Source: Alphaproteobacteria bacterium 46_93_T64 (GTDB taxonomy: Bacteria > Pseudomonadota > Alphaproteobacteria > Sneathiellales > Sneathiellaceae). From it: a stretch of 64,000 nt of DNA. Position 1 is the stretch's first letter, and each line of letters begins with the position of its first letter. The stretch covers positions 186,001 through 250,000 of the forward strand of contig MAAN01000011.1 of NCBI GenBank assembly GCA_002163135.1, in the 5' to 3' direction. The position numbers and the translations under genes were made by a program. Below are positions 38,772-46,745 of this stretch, piece by piece. The notes beneath the pieces were generated by a model that saw only the letters and a program-made list of their open reading frames with translations, was not told where the DNA came from and made no database searches.

Positions 38772-38970
38772 CTATTGATCGCCATGCAGCTTATTTATGA
38801 TGCGACGGAGAACCCGCCCAGCGGCCCGAGCCTTGTCTTTCTCGCGGGCGATATGCCTGGCCTCGTCGACAACGCCCCGCGCGACCTTGGCCGCATTTTC
38901 CCTCGCCCGGGGGCTCGGAGGCTAGTTTTTGTGCCGAATAACGGGGGATATAGCGCAGGAGGAAAGACAT
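38772..38970 (-). pseudogene. small frameshifted gene of GC-rich origin
   Basis: An ATG at 38970 opens MSFLLRYIPRYSAQKLASE; the reading then makes sense only after a one-base shift near the CCCCCGGGCGAGG run, continuing ARENAAKVARGVVDEARH and ending RVLRRIINKLHGDQ at 38772. The 199-bp span equals 66 codons plus one base, as a +1 insertion would give. On the minus strand TTGCGG-17 bp-TAATGT lies just upstream, a good promoter with a very short leader. The segment is much richer in GC than its surroundings. Family not recognised. Confidence 0.5.
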
Positions 38971-39478
38971 GGCGACACATTAGCAAATCGGCTCGAGTGC
39001 CGCAAGGCCGGAGGTTAGCACGCCAGCATCACGAATGTCAGCAAAGGGTTGGAAGGAGGTGTTCCCCAGCCTTGCCCGGATGGGAGTAAAGAGAACGAGC
39101 TGGCTACATGGTCGGAGAGTCCGCTTGGTGCCAGAAGCAGAATGGCCATCCTTCGAACATTCTTTGTTCGCCCTCCATTACTTAAAGTGTAACGATGAAC
39201 CAATAATCCTCTCCTGCGCAAATTCAATATTCTTTCTCATGAATCCTGACGGGAAACACCGTTAATTTGCTCCATAGGCGCTGATGTCAGGCAGCGCTGA
39301 TCAAAGAAAACTTCCAATATACTACCATCTTGGTAGATTGTATATTTTACGCCAAGAATTCCATTTGGGATCTCATGTTTCTAAGTTTTTTGGAAAATCT
39401 CATAATCTGTTACCACTTGGTGTCGGGCACCTCAGTTAGAAAAGTCCTGTAACTAGATTCTATAGCAAGGAAATTACA
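38971..39478. other. gene-free stretch
   Basis: 508 bp. Left part continues the GC-rich patch, right part is AT-rich. Short ORFs occur on both strands but none has a ribosome site plus a coherent product. The promoter of the small gene at 39479 should lie at the right end. Confidence 0.35.
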
Positions 39479-39604
39479 ATGCCAAAAAAAACAACCAGCA
39501 CACCTAAACCAACAAAAATCCCAAAAGGCAAAGGAGGATGGCCTTCGAAAAAGCCAGGCCAACCATCTGGTGGTGGGCGTGACGACAATCCTGCAAGAAA
39601 ATAG
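39479..39604 (+). CDS. small basic Pro/Gly-rich protein
   Basis: 41 aa, too short for the ORF track. MPKKTTSTPKPTKIPKGKGG then WPSKKPGQPSGGGRDDNPARK. A clear AAGGA sits eight bases before the ATG and a strong terminator follows within 11 bp, so this is a self-contained transcription unit. Highly basic N-terminal half, Gly/Pro-rich end, probably disordered; a nucleic-acid-binding role is possible but unproven. Confidence 0.65.
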   Translation: MPKKTTSTPKPTKIPKGKGGWPSKKPGQPSGGGRDDNPARK

Positions 39605-39611
39605 TGATGAG

Positions 39612-39638
39612 AAAGGGCAGCAACCGCTGCCCTTTTTT
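39612..39638 (+). terminator. intrinsic terminator after the 41-aa gene
   Basis: GGGCAGC-AACC-GCTGCCC followed by six T; perfect 7-bp stem. Confidence 0.9.
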
Positions 39639-39682
39639 AAACGCTCTACGTCATTCAACAAGGAAGCCAAGAATATGACTAG

Positions 39683-40957
39683 TCAAGCTGAGAAAGTTCT
39701 CTTTTCTCCAGCTACGACTTTTACTGCATGTTGATACGCTGGTTCATAGATTTTTAGAAAACTACTTATGCCATCTGGAAATACAGAATTTTTTTGATCT
39801 TCCGCCATGACTTCATACTCAAACCACACTCTATGAAAAGATCTGGCTGCAATGAAAACCAACCAGTACAAATCATATCGATAGTCCTCCCGAAAGGCCT
39901 TCCGATCATCCTCACTGTCAAACTCGTCATCGAATTTTTTTAATCTGATCTCTTTTAAGAAGAAGTCCGCTTTTTCGACAGTGTATTTGTTAAAGACCCT
40001 TTCATCATCGGAGTTCACCTTAGCGGTCGCTAAATCCCTTTTAAAGCTGGATTTCCATGAATTTGTGTATTTTCCTTCTATAGATTCTTCTGAGGCTTTT
40101 GCAGTTTTTTCATCATCAATATAACAGCTTATTAATGCCTCAAGATCCTCCTGACATTTAACTTCATCTGTTTTAAAATCATGCTCCAGTTTCGCAAACC
40201 CAATTTCTCTTCCGATGTTGTTTATTGATAATAACTCTTCATTTTCTTTGGAAGAGAATTGAGAAAAAAACCTCTGCATTGGTTTACAGTTGTCATCGCA
40301 GTATGGAGCATTCAAAAGAACTTCAGATATCAATGATCCAGGTATCTGATCTTCCTCTGAAAGCCAGAATGCTTCAAATAAAGCCAGAAGATACAGACAC
40401 CCTCTGAAATATAGTTTCTTTTTTAAGATGCCCGGATCAGGGGTATCCCATCCTTCCCAGTACTCAGGAAAAAGCTCTATCTTCAGAACAATCTCTGCAA
40501 TAGCTTTAGTATTTTCTTTTTTGACGGCCTCACTAAACTGGGAAGAAAGCTCAAACAGATCCTCTATATGGTCAAACAACCTGTTTTTTGCTTCAATAAA
40601 GTTCTGAGAAACCTCAATACCTTCAAGAGCCAAGTCACAATGCTTCTTCCAAGTCTCCAGCAATGTTTTATTAGCATCCAATAATGAGGGGCGTTTTCCA
40701 TCTTCGTAAAAACCGTTTAATAGTTCCACACGGCTTCGATGCAAATCGTAAAGTTGTCTGGCTTTTGTGTTGTTCTCTAAAAGTTTTTTTTCAGTACTCC
40801 CATTTATCGGTATCTCTGCTTTCCTAACCTTTTCTTTTGTCGTTCTATTTAATTCTAAAAAGTCTTTAGATGTAATGCTGGCGAAAATCTCATCAGACTC
40901 TCCGTTTTCAAGAGAAAGAAATTCAATTTGAAATTCTGCTAGGGAAGGGTAAAACAT
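39683..40957 (-). CDS. hypothetical protein (424 aa)
   Basis: Unrecognised, soluble, acidic and mostly helical by composition. Begins MFYPSLAEFQIEFLSLENGE and ends QHAVKVVAGEKRTFSA. Contains a hydrophobic helix GCLYLLALFEAFWLSEED mid-protein and an aromatic-rich block YDLYWLVFIAARSFHRVWFEYE near the C-terminus; no signal peptide or catalytic motif was spotted. No strong ribosome site. It stands alone between the 41-aa gene (opposite strand) and an IS3 remnant, and its AT-rich codon use resembles the accessory region. Confidence 0.7.
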   Translation of the reverse strand: MFYPSLAEFQIEFLSLENGESDEIFASITSKDFLELNRTTKEKVRKAEIPINGSTEKKLLENNTKARQLYDLHRSRVELLNGFYEDGKRPSLLDANKTLLETWKKHCDLALEGIEVSQNFIEAKNRLFDHIEDLFELSSQFSEAVKKENTKAIAEIVLKIELFPEYWEGWDTPDPGILKKKLYFRGCLYLLALFEAFWLSEEDQIPGSLISEVLLNAPYCDDNCKPMQRFFSQFSSKENEELLSINNIGREIGFAKLEHDFKTDEVKCQEDLEALISCYIDDEKTAKASEESIEGKYTNSWKSSFKRDLATAKVNSDDERVFNKYTVEKADFFLKEIRLKKFDDEFDSEDDRKAFREDYRYDLYWLVFIAARSFHRVWFEYEVMAEDQKNSVFPDGISSFLKIYEPAYQHAVKVVAGEKRTFSA

Positions 40958-41022
40958 AGGTTTCTAGCCGTGTTGAGTTGTATGTGAATTCACTTGATGA
41001 CGGACAGTTCTGTTTCACCTGA

Positions 41023-41328
41023 CTACAATTTCTTGCGAGCTTCAAGAAAATCCTTTGACCAGCGGTAATTGGGGGTCCGCATGCTGCCCTTCTGGCGGCA
41101 GAGTTCTGCAATACCGTATTCACCACGTAGGCGTTCGAGCACCATGCGGACCTTTTCTTCTGCTGAATACTGTTTGTGTGTTGCCCGGCGTATGTCTTTG
41201 ATTGCCTTCGTGGCACCCGTCTGTATTGTCTGCGATTTCAGTTTTATCTGGATTTCTTGAAAGGTCTGCCTTGGGTCAACAACAGTTGTTTTCGATAGTC
41301 TAAAAACACTTCTGCTTTGCCCCCTCAT
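41023..41328 (-). pseudogene. IS3 family transposase OrfA remnant
   Basis: 101 codons. ATHKQYSAEEKVRMVLERLRGEYGIAELCRQKG and YRWSKDFLEARKKL are the helix-turn-helix part of IS3-type OrfA. A stop follows KKL where relatives continue with RLAGDT-type sequence, and the reading after it (SGETELSVIK) is quickly lost. No OrfB or DDE domain is present nearby, so this is a dead fragment of an insertion sequence. Confidence 0.8.
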
Positions 41329-41802
41329 AGCGGGCGTTAGAAAAACACTAAGTTGTTTGCTCTTAGTATATTGAGCTCAAGTTTCCTAAATATTTAAGGT
41401 CAAACTATGTTTGGCCTTCGGCCCTTTGGCGAGAATGGGGTTAGCAAACGGAATTGAAATAGAGCGGAGCCGGGTTGTGCGGTGAGCTAGGCTAACAGCC
41501 TTGCGAGTCAGCGACCCTGCTGTGCTGTAGATTGCAATTCAGAGCGCGAGGGGCAACGCCCCTTAGCCTTCTGACCATGAGCTTATAGAGACTTTATGTT
41601 ATAATGCTGGGATCGTTTAGCTAGCAGATCCTGTGAAGTCATTTAAAGCCCCCAGAGAGTTTTGTGTTGGGAGGCTACTGGATTTTGTAGCTAAGGAGTC
41701 TGTCGCCTGCTCTGAGGCGGTTACTTAAGGGGTTGTTTTGTTTTGTGTTAGTTCACGGGGCTTATGTGTATTTATCTAAAAGAACCTTTTAGTCGGCAAT
41801 AC
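41329..41802. other. gene-free, structured stretch
   Basis: 474 bp. Contains hairpins GGTCAAAC-TAT-GTTTGGCC (41398-41416), overlapping GGCC-TTC-GGCC (41413-41423), and AGGGGC-AAC-GCCCCT (41549-41563). Richer in GC than its neighbours and without coding sense; might be an RNA or an element end. Confidence 0.4.
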
Positions 41803-42165
41803 TCAGAATGGGATATCGTCGTCATCGAACGAGTATGAACTTTCTAGCTGCGTTGTATTAAATACTTCAGGAGCAGAGGTTGGGATGTATTCTGCCTCAG
41901 CACCAGCCCGTTTAACTTGCCATGCTTTTACATCAGTATACTAACGACCGTTATATTCTCGGCTTTCTATGTCTACTGAGATAACAAGGTTTTCTCCCTC
42001 CTTGATGGCGAATTCGTCTATTTTATCACCCCAGACCATGAAGCAGATCTTCTTAGGGTATTGGCCCTCAGTTTCTAGAATATACTCTTGCTTACGCCAT
42101 GTGTCATTTGATGATTGTCCGGATTTCTCTTCCAGGAGTTCAATGATCTTACCGTTTATTTCCAT
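41803..42165 (-). pseudogene. DUF3127/SSB-like protein interrupted by an amber codon
   Basis: From the ATG at 42165 it reads MEINGKIIELLEEKSGQ, TWRKQEYILETEGQYPKKIC and VSVDIESREYNGR-like DUF3127 (OB-fold) sequence, then TAG at 41941-41943, then continues in frame YTDVKAWQVKRA to the end SSYSFDDDDIPF at 41803. In relatives known to me the stop position is Trp (NGRWYTD), one base from TAG. The tail DDDIPF equals the tip of single-stranded DNA-binding proteins that recruits repair enzymes. The frame after TAG is intact for 46 codons, so the lesion is recent or is read through. The ORF can extend upstream to 42234. Typical of phage or plasmid-like elements. Confidence 0.75.
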
Positions 42166-42234
42166 GGTGGGTATCCCGTTGAGTGGGGAAGTAAGTTTCT
42201 CTGATGGCATAGCTACACAGTAATCCTGCAACAT

Positions 42235-42486
42235 TCGATAAGAGTTGTCCGCTGAGTGATGCTGTCAGCTGTTCTGTGTAAGATGTAGTTATCCAGTACC
42301 ATTGCTTGTGTATAGCCCTGTAGGGCTATCTGTAGGCTCTCTGGCACCTGATGAAGTCGATCTAAATGTATTCAGGCCACCATTAGCTTTGAACTAAATA
42401 TAAATGGTCCTTCTGGGCACCGTCTTACTGTGTGATGTGTAAAAATGGACTAGGAGCCCGAAGGCCCTTAGAGGTTGGAGTGCAGC
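42235..42486. other. gene-free stretch with 8-bp perfect hairpin
   Basis: ATAGCCCT-GT-AGGGCTAT at 42312-42329 is a perfect inverted repeat. No coding sense found. Confidence 0.4.
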
Positions 42487-42693
42487 TTACATCTTAGTTA
42501 TGCCTAGTTCTGTCAGACCGGATGCTTGCTCAAGTTTCTTGAGATCGTTGAGAGACTCCAGTGCCTGCTCCTGACGAGCTGAGTGGCAGACGTCCTTGTA
42601 CATTAAGGACAGCTCGTTAGTACCATCAGTGAAGTTATCTAGTACTGAGAGTAGATTGGTTATTGATTTGGATATAGCTTTCCAGAGTTTCAT
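42487..42693 (-). CDS. hypothetical small helical protein
   Basis: 68 aa. MKLWKAISKSITNLLSVLDNF then a polar helical segment ending LKKLEQASGLTELGITKM. AGGGG seven bases upstream of the ATG (minus strand) makes it a likely real gene. Amphipathic, no known motif. Its placement beside the DUF3127 remnant suggests common origin from a mobile element. Confidence 0.55.
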   Translation of the reverse strand: MKLWKAISKSITNLLSVLDNFTDGTNELSLMYKDVCHSARQEQALESLNDLKKLEQASGLTELGITKM

Positions 42694-43124
42694 GATAATC
42701 CCCTAGGTTGGTGGAATATTCCCGCGTGACGAAGTCACATGTGTAAAAAGATAGTTAGTGAAAATAGGCCGGGGGGGGGATAGCTTGACCCAAATGCAAT
42801 CAGTTAGTTTACTGCCTCCATACCTAATTTAATAATTTTTTTTAGATGTTTTCGTTTGGTTTTCGGTGACAGCTGTAAGTTGCACTATGTAAAACCAGTT
42901 TCTATTCATGCCGAGATCTGTGGAAATTGTGTCTAAAAAATATAAAAATGCTATCAATAATTGCCCATTACCCTCAAATCAAAGTCTGTACATTACCGAA
43001 TTGCAATCTACTATTAGTGTATAAAAATATTGCGCTAATCACCTAAAGGTGGATATTATTGTTTCAAATTACCGTATCAAACTTAGCTAATAATTATGAA
43101 TACATCTCTTAAGGAAATTTCCAA
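42694..43124. other. gene-free stretch containing dispersed-repeat copy 1
   Basis: 431 bp, strongly AT-rich. Includes a G9 run near 42771 and the first copy of a dispersed repeat at 42808-42834. The promoter of the exported protein at 43125 should be near the right end. Confidence 0.4.
42808..42834 (+). repeat. dispersed repeat, copy 1
   Basis: GTTTACTGCCTCCATACCTAATTTAATAA, similar to copies at 45129 and 45760 (consensus TYTACTGYCGCCATAYTTAATTTGATAAA). Least conserved of the three. Confidence 0.5.
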
Positions 43125-43928
43125 ATGAACCGTCCAACAAAATATTGTTCGATCATAATCTTGTTGGTAGCCACTGTTTTTAGTGAGGGAAATATGGCAA
43201 ATGCGCAAGAATTGGAATTAGGTGATGGTGGAAAAATAAACGCATCCGAGTTACCCTTTTTGTTCAAACGGTCAAAAATATTAGATTTTGTTAGAAATGC
43301 AGAGACAAATTCATTTGCCCTTGCAGTAGGTGCGGCACCTTGCTCTTCTTATTCTTATTCGTCTTGGGGAGGCACATCTCCTAAAAAAAGATCAGTAGAG
43401 CAATGTAATGCATTTCTAGAGACTTGGTTGATCGATTATCCGCAAAGTGTTGTAAAAAACTGCTCGTGTAATATTGCTATCTTGAACAAAAAAATCATAG
43501 ACAAACCTCGTCTCAATAACGATCAATATTACTCTATTCTCAAATTGTATATCTCTGATGCTTCTGGGAAAGTAAATATTCATCGTGGTTTTTTGGGATA
43601 CGAAGTGGAGGAATTAGTCAACCAAGAAGCTCACATTTACAATCAAAATTTTGATGAGATATGCAAAGGTAACCTAGACCCTTCGTTAGGAACCGGTGGA
43701 TTTAAATTGGAATGTTTTGGCGCTTCCATGAAAGCGGAAGGTGTAATGACCATGAAGGTAGGATTGTTTTCAAAGACGCATTCAGTCGGCAATGCGGTTC
43801 TGGATACTGGTGAAAAATTCGGGTTCATTACTGGACTAAACGATGAAGATATTAAGGAGCTATACCCAAGTTTTCCAGATCCTGAGCCAGAGTCAAACTC
43901 ACCCAAACAAGCTAATGAAAGCCCTTAA
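43125..43928 (+). CDS. exported protein of unknown function
   Basis: 267 aa; AAGGAAA ribosome site. Signal peptide YCSIIILLVATVFSEGNMANAQ. Several Cys (APCSSYSYSS, VEQCNAF, NCSCNIA, EICKGN, LECFGA) suggest disulfides in the periplasm. A region GKINASELPFLFKRSKILDF follows the signal, and the tail FPDPEPESNSPKQANESP is disordered. Family not recognised. Its stop lies 13 bp after the start of the following protease gene, so the two are co-translated and probably work together. Confidence 0.7.
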   Translation: MNRPTKYCSIIILLVATVFSEGNMANAQELELGDGGKINASELPFLFKRSKILDFVRNAETNSFALAVGAAPCSSYSYSSWGGTSPKKRSVEQCNAFLETWLIDYPQSVVKNCSCNIAILNKKIIDKPRLNNDQYYSILKLYISDASGKVNIHRGFLGYEVEELVNQEAHIYNQNFDEICKGNLDPSLGTGGFKLECFGASMKAEGVMTMKVGLFSKTHSVGNAVLDTGEKFGFITGLNDEDIKELYPSFPDPEPESNSPKQANESP

Positions 43929-44886
43929 AATGCTCGCTCATAGAGTATGGTTAGTTTCAACCGTATCTTTTCTTCTTGTTGCAGTTCAACTGAGTCTTGT
44001 GGGCGCGGAAGAAAATAGCTCTTTCAATCAATGTTTTAGTGATCCAAAAACTTGCTTTAAAGACGGGAACCTTTGGCACAAAAAATCAGGTCAAGTTGAA
44101 CGCGACCGTAAAGAGAGAGACAGAAAGGCAGCTGAAGAAGTAGAAAGGAACCGGAAGGCCGCAAAGCTAGAGCAACAACGTAAGGCACAGGACGAAAAAA
44201 CAGCAGAGGCAGCGCGAAGAGCAGAAAAAGCTCGAAAACCAGTGTTTGCTTCTTCAGGAACAGGGTTCGCCGTTTCCAAGCTTGGTCATATTGTGACAAA
44301 TCGCCACGTTATCGATGGATGTAGCGAGATTAATATTCATGATGGCACCGATATTGTTAGAGCGCGAGTAGTCTCAGAGGATATCCGAAATGATTTGGCG
44401 CTTTTAAAGGGAAATTTTGAGCCTTCGACAATTTTTCCATTGAGTAGAAAAAATCCCGAATTGATGCAAGAAATTTATGTCGCAGGCTATCCATTTGGAA
44501 AAGAAATTAGCTCTTTATTAAAAATTACAAGTGGTATCGTAAGCTCTCTCTCGGGCGTAGGAAACGACTTTTCTAATGTTCAAATTGATGCCGCTATTCA
44601 ACCAGGCAACAGTGGTGGTCCGATATTTACCGTATATGGGAACGTCATCGGTGTAGTAGTCTCAAGATTGAGCTCCAAAGTAATAAGTGAAATATGGGGA
44701 GTCGCTCCAGAGAACACAAATTTTGGAATAAAGTCGACTATACTTATTAATCTCTTGGAAAGTAATAATGTTCGTCTTGCTCGGGAACATACTAAAATAG
44801 TATCCAAATCAGAGTTAGGTGCGATGATCGCAGGCGCGACTTACTATCTTTCTTGTTGGAAAATTAGATCTCAGATCAAAAAATGA
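43915..44886 (+). CDS. exported trypsin-like serine protease with coiled coil
   Basis: 323 aa from the ATG at 43915, overlapping the previous gene by 14 bp; the ORF track begins further upstream in that gene. Signal or anchor segment VWLVSTVSFLLVAVQLSLVGA, then a highly charged coiled coil (~61-108, VERDRKERDRKAAEEVERNR), then a DegP-type protease with His131 (NRHVIDGC), Asp160 (RNDLALL) and Ser233 (GNSGGPIF). No PDZ domain follows, unlike DegP at 18.9 kb. Probably activates or processes the upstream exported protein, or senses stress through the coiled coil (inference). Confidence 0.82.
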   Translation: MKALKMLAHRVWLVSTVSFLLVAVQLSLVGAEENSSFNQCFSDPKTCFKDGNLWHKKSGQVERDRKERDRKAAEEVERNRKAAKLEQQRKAQDEKTAEAARRAEKARKPVFASSGTGFAVSKLGHIVTNRHVIDGCSEINIHDGTDIVRARVVSEDIRNDLALLKGNFEPSTIFPLSRKNPELMQEIYVAGYPFGKEISSLLKITSGIVSSLSGVGNDFSNVQIDAAIQPGNSGGPIFTVYGNVIGVVVSRLSSKVISEIWGVAPENTNFGIKSTILINLLESNNVRLAREHTKIVSKSELGAMIAGATYYLSCWKIRSQIKK

Positions 44887-45035
44887 AGTCATCAAAAGAT
44901 GATGTTCGAAGAGGTTCAGGAAAAATAGGGCTGTCAGATGAATGCGAACTGGTCTCAGTTAAGCATGGTATCGCAGCTATTAAGCGCCACCAAATTGTCG
45001 CCACTCAGCAAGAGCTGCGTCACGTAGAACTTTAA
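44883..45035 (+). CDS. possible small translationally coupled ORF
   Basis: 50 aa, below the track cutoff. Its ATG overlaps the protease stop as ATGA. Reads MKSSKDDVRRGSGKIGLSDE, then CELVSVKHGIAAIKRHQIVA and ends LRHVEL. Polar, helical, no motif. Coupling is the only support; it may be the tail of a longer degraded gene. Confidence 0.35.
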   Translation: MKSSKDDVRRGSGKIGLSDECELVSVKHGIAAIKRHQIVATQQELRHVEL

Positions 45036-45128
45036 GTGTGTCTCAAGAATTTAGATGACGTTCCTTGTTGAATTGGTTGGAAATTGAAGAATGAATTTCG
45101 AGCCTGTCCCAAGTTTTGTGTAAGTGTG

Positions 45129-45157
45129 TTTACTGTCGCCATGTTTAATTTGATAAA
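45129..45157 (+). repeat. dispersed repeat, copy 2
   Basis: TTTACTGTCGCCATGTTTAATTTGATAAA, closely matching copy 3 at 45760. Confidence 0.55.
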
Positions 45158-45759
45158 ATTCGTTATGGGCTTCTGGAAACTTCATTTCACTTAGGTCAAT
45201 TCGGTCAAGGTAGCAGATAACCGTTTGATTGCGGCCTTCGAACTTTGGTGGCGATGCCTCTTATGTGAGGAGCTGTTTATTTGGGTAATAGTACAGTAAT
45301 TCAGTAGTCAAAACAGAACTCAACATTCTTAGTACCAATTAACTAGACGCAAATTAATCACGCTGCTAGTCTGGCCCCTATGACGAGTTTTTGATCCTTA
45401 TCAGAACTCCTTAAGGGAGAAGCTTAATGTCGCAATAGATCAACTGTGATGCTACGGGAGAGATCGAGTAACTATAGAATAATTGTAGGAGTTGGACCAC
45501 CATATCAAAAAGGGGATCGGGATTATTTGTCGGTGGTGCAGGCTTAGAACTTGTTGACGAGGAAAAAGGTAAAAAAGATATGAGCGCTCTAAATATGTCA
45601 ACTAAAGGTATATGCAGTAAATAAATGAGGCATTATTAGAGGTATCTCTAATTGACTCTAAATCGTAAACAGATATCCGGCTCCTGCGCTGTCGCTGTGG
45701 CTAGGAACGGGGTATAGGTGTATTTAGATAATTGAATAGACCATTAGAATGTTTGGGCC

Positions 45760-45788
45760 TCTACTGCCGCCATACTTAATTTGATAAA
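45760..45788 (+). repeat. dispersed repeat, copy 3
   Basis: TCTACTGCCGCCATACTTAATTTGATAAA; lies about 80 bp before the small membrane protein gene. Confidence 0.55.
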
Positions 45789-45868
45789 TATCGATATCGG
45801 CATGAAGGCATCTCCAAAAATGTTATGAATTTTTAAAAATCAAATAACTAGAGAGAGTAGAATAGAAA

Positions 45869-46081
45869 ATGCAAATAATATTAAAGATAGTTTTTACTGT
45901 CGGTGTTCTATTTGTTGCTTTGGTTTTGTTGGGATTGACTAATATACCAGGGTATGGCGGTGCATTGCCGATGATGATCATCGGGTTAGCTACGTTTGCT
46001 GGAATACGTGCTGTTTGGAAATATAAATCAAAAGAAAAAGAAGTCTCTTCCAATATGCCTAAACTTGATAAAGGTGCTTAG
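45869..46081 (+). CDS. small membrane protein
   Basis: 70 aa with two hydrophobic segments (IILKIVFTVGVLFVALVLLG and GGALPMMIIGLATFAGIRAVW) and a basic polar tail. Purine-rich sequence before the ATG. Ends 6 bp before a J-domain gene, suggesting an operon and a functional pair at the membrane. Not recognised. Confidence 0.55.
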   Translation: MQIILKIVFTVGVLFVALVLLGLTNIPGYGGALPMMIIGLATFAGIRAVWKYKSKEKEVSSNMPKLDKGA

Positions 46082-46087
46082 CACTTA

Positions 46088-46531
46088 GTGTTCATTGATT
46101 ATTATTCAATTCTGAATGTAGACCATAAAGTTAATTCAGAAGTCATAAAAAAAGCCTACAGAAGCCAAGCTATTAAATGGCATCCTGATAAGAATTCAGG
46201 GAAGAATACAACTAGAGAGATGGAGCAAGTAAACGAGGCTTACTTGATCTTGGGCGATCCTGATGCGCGAAAAAGATATGACAAAGAATATACGCTATTT
46301 ATACAAAGAATTGCGGACAATAAAAGTACTGATTCAAATTATGATATTCAGGATGATGTCTTAAAGGAATGGATAAATAAGGCGAGACGGCAATCTATTG
46401 ATTTAGCAAAACAAACGATACAAGATATTTCTGGATTGACTAAAGAAAGCGCTAGTGCAGCATTTACTAGAGTGAAGTATCTAGTTATTTTGTATATTTT
46501 AATTCAAATTGCATGGGTTCTGGTTACTTAA
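46088..46531 (+). CDS. J-domain (DnaJ-like) membrane-anchored co-chaperone
   Basis: 147 aa from a GTG start. A J domain fills residues ~3-68: DYYSILNVDHKVNSEVIKKAYRS, WHPDKN with the essential HPD, and VNEAYLILGDPDARKRYD. A linker (ISGLTKESASAAFTRVKY) leads to one C-terminal membrane segment LVILYILIQIAWVLV, making it tail-anchored. No Gly/Phe or zinc-finger region, so not canonical DnaJ; it would stimulate DnaK at the membrane. Paired with the preceding small membrane protein. Confidence 0.82.
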   Translation: MFIDYYSILNVDHKVNSEVIKKAYRSQAIKWHPDKNSGKNTTREMEQVNEAYLILGDPDARKRYDKEYTLFIQRIADNKSTDSNYDIQDDVLKEWINKARRQSIDLAKQTIQDISGLTKESASAAFTRVKYLVILYILIQIAWVLVT

Positions 46532-46745
46532 AAATTTCATTTGTCATGCCTTAAGTTTTATGAATTAGCAGACAAGACAGATGGCTCCAGCCAAGGCGAT
46601 CGATGATATCCATCGGGCAACGAGTGAACGCTATTTATAAACTCTTTGTAAGATGGAGAAGTCAAGAAATTGACTGTATCGCCCTTCATTCCTATACCTG
46701 TTTCAATGCCCTTGCGAAGGGTGTGAACAGGCTCCTCCCTGAAAT

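Larger units (their letters stand above)
45036..45868. other. long gene-poor stretch
   Basis: 833 bp. Holds dispersed-repeat copies 2 and 3. Between about 45485 and 45624 two + frames read coherently in succession (GVGPPYQKGDRDY, then VGGAGLELVDEEKGKKD), suggesting a decayed gene. No intact gene is seen. Confidence 0.4.

Noticed and set aside
44984-44994. AGCGCCACCA resembling the tRNA-Lys 3' end as an att copy
   Set aside because: Only ten bases with one base missing relative to the tRNA end, and no extended match; chance is likely.
44985-45253. 10-bp inverted repeat CGCCACCAAA / TTTGGTGGCG as element ends
   Set aside because: Short arms, about 250 bp apart, nothing between them resembling an element.
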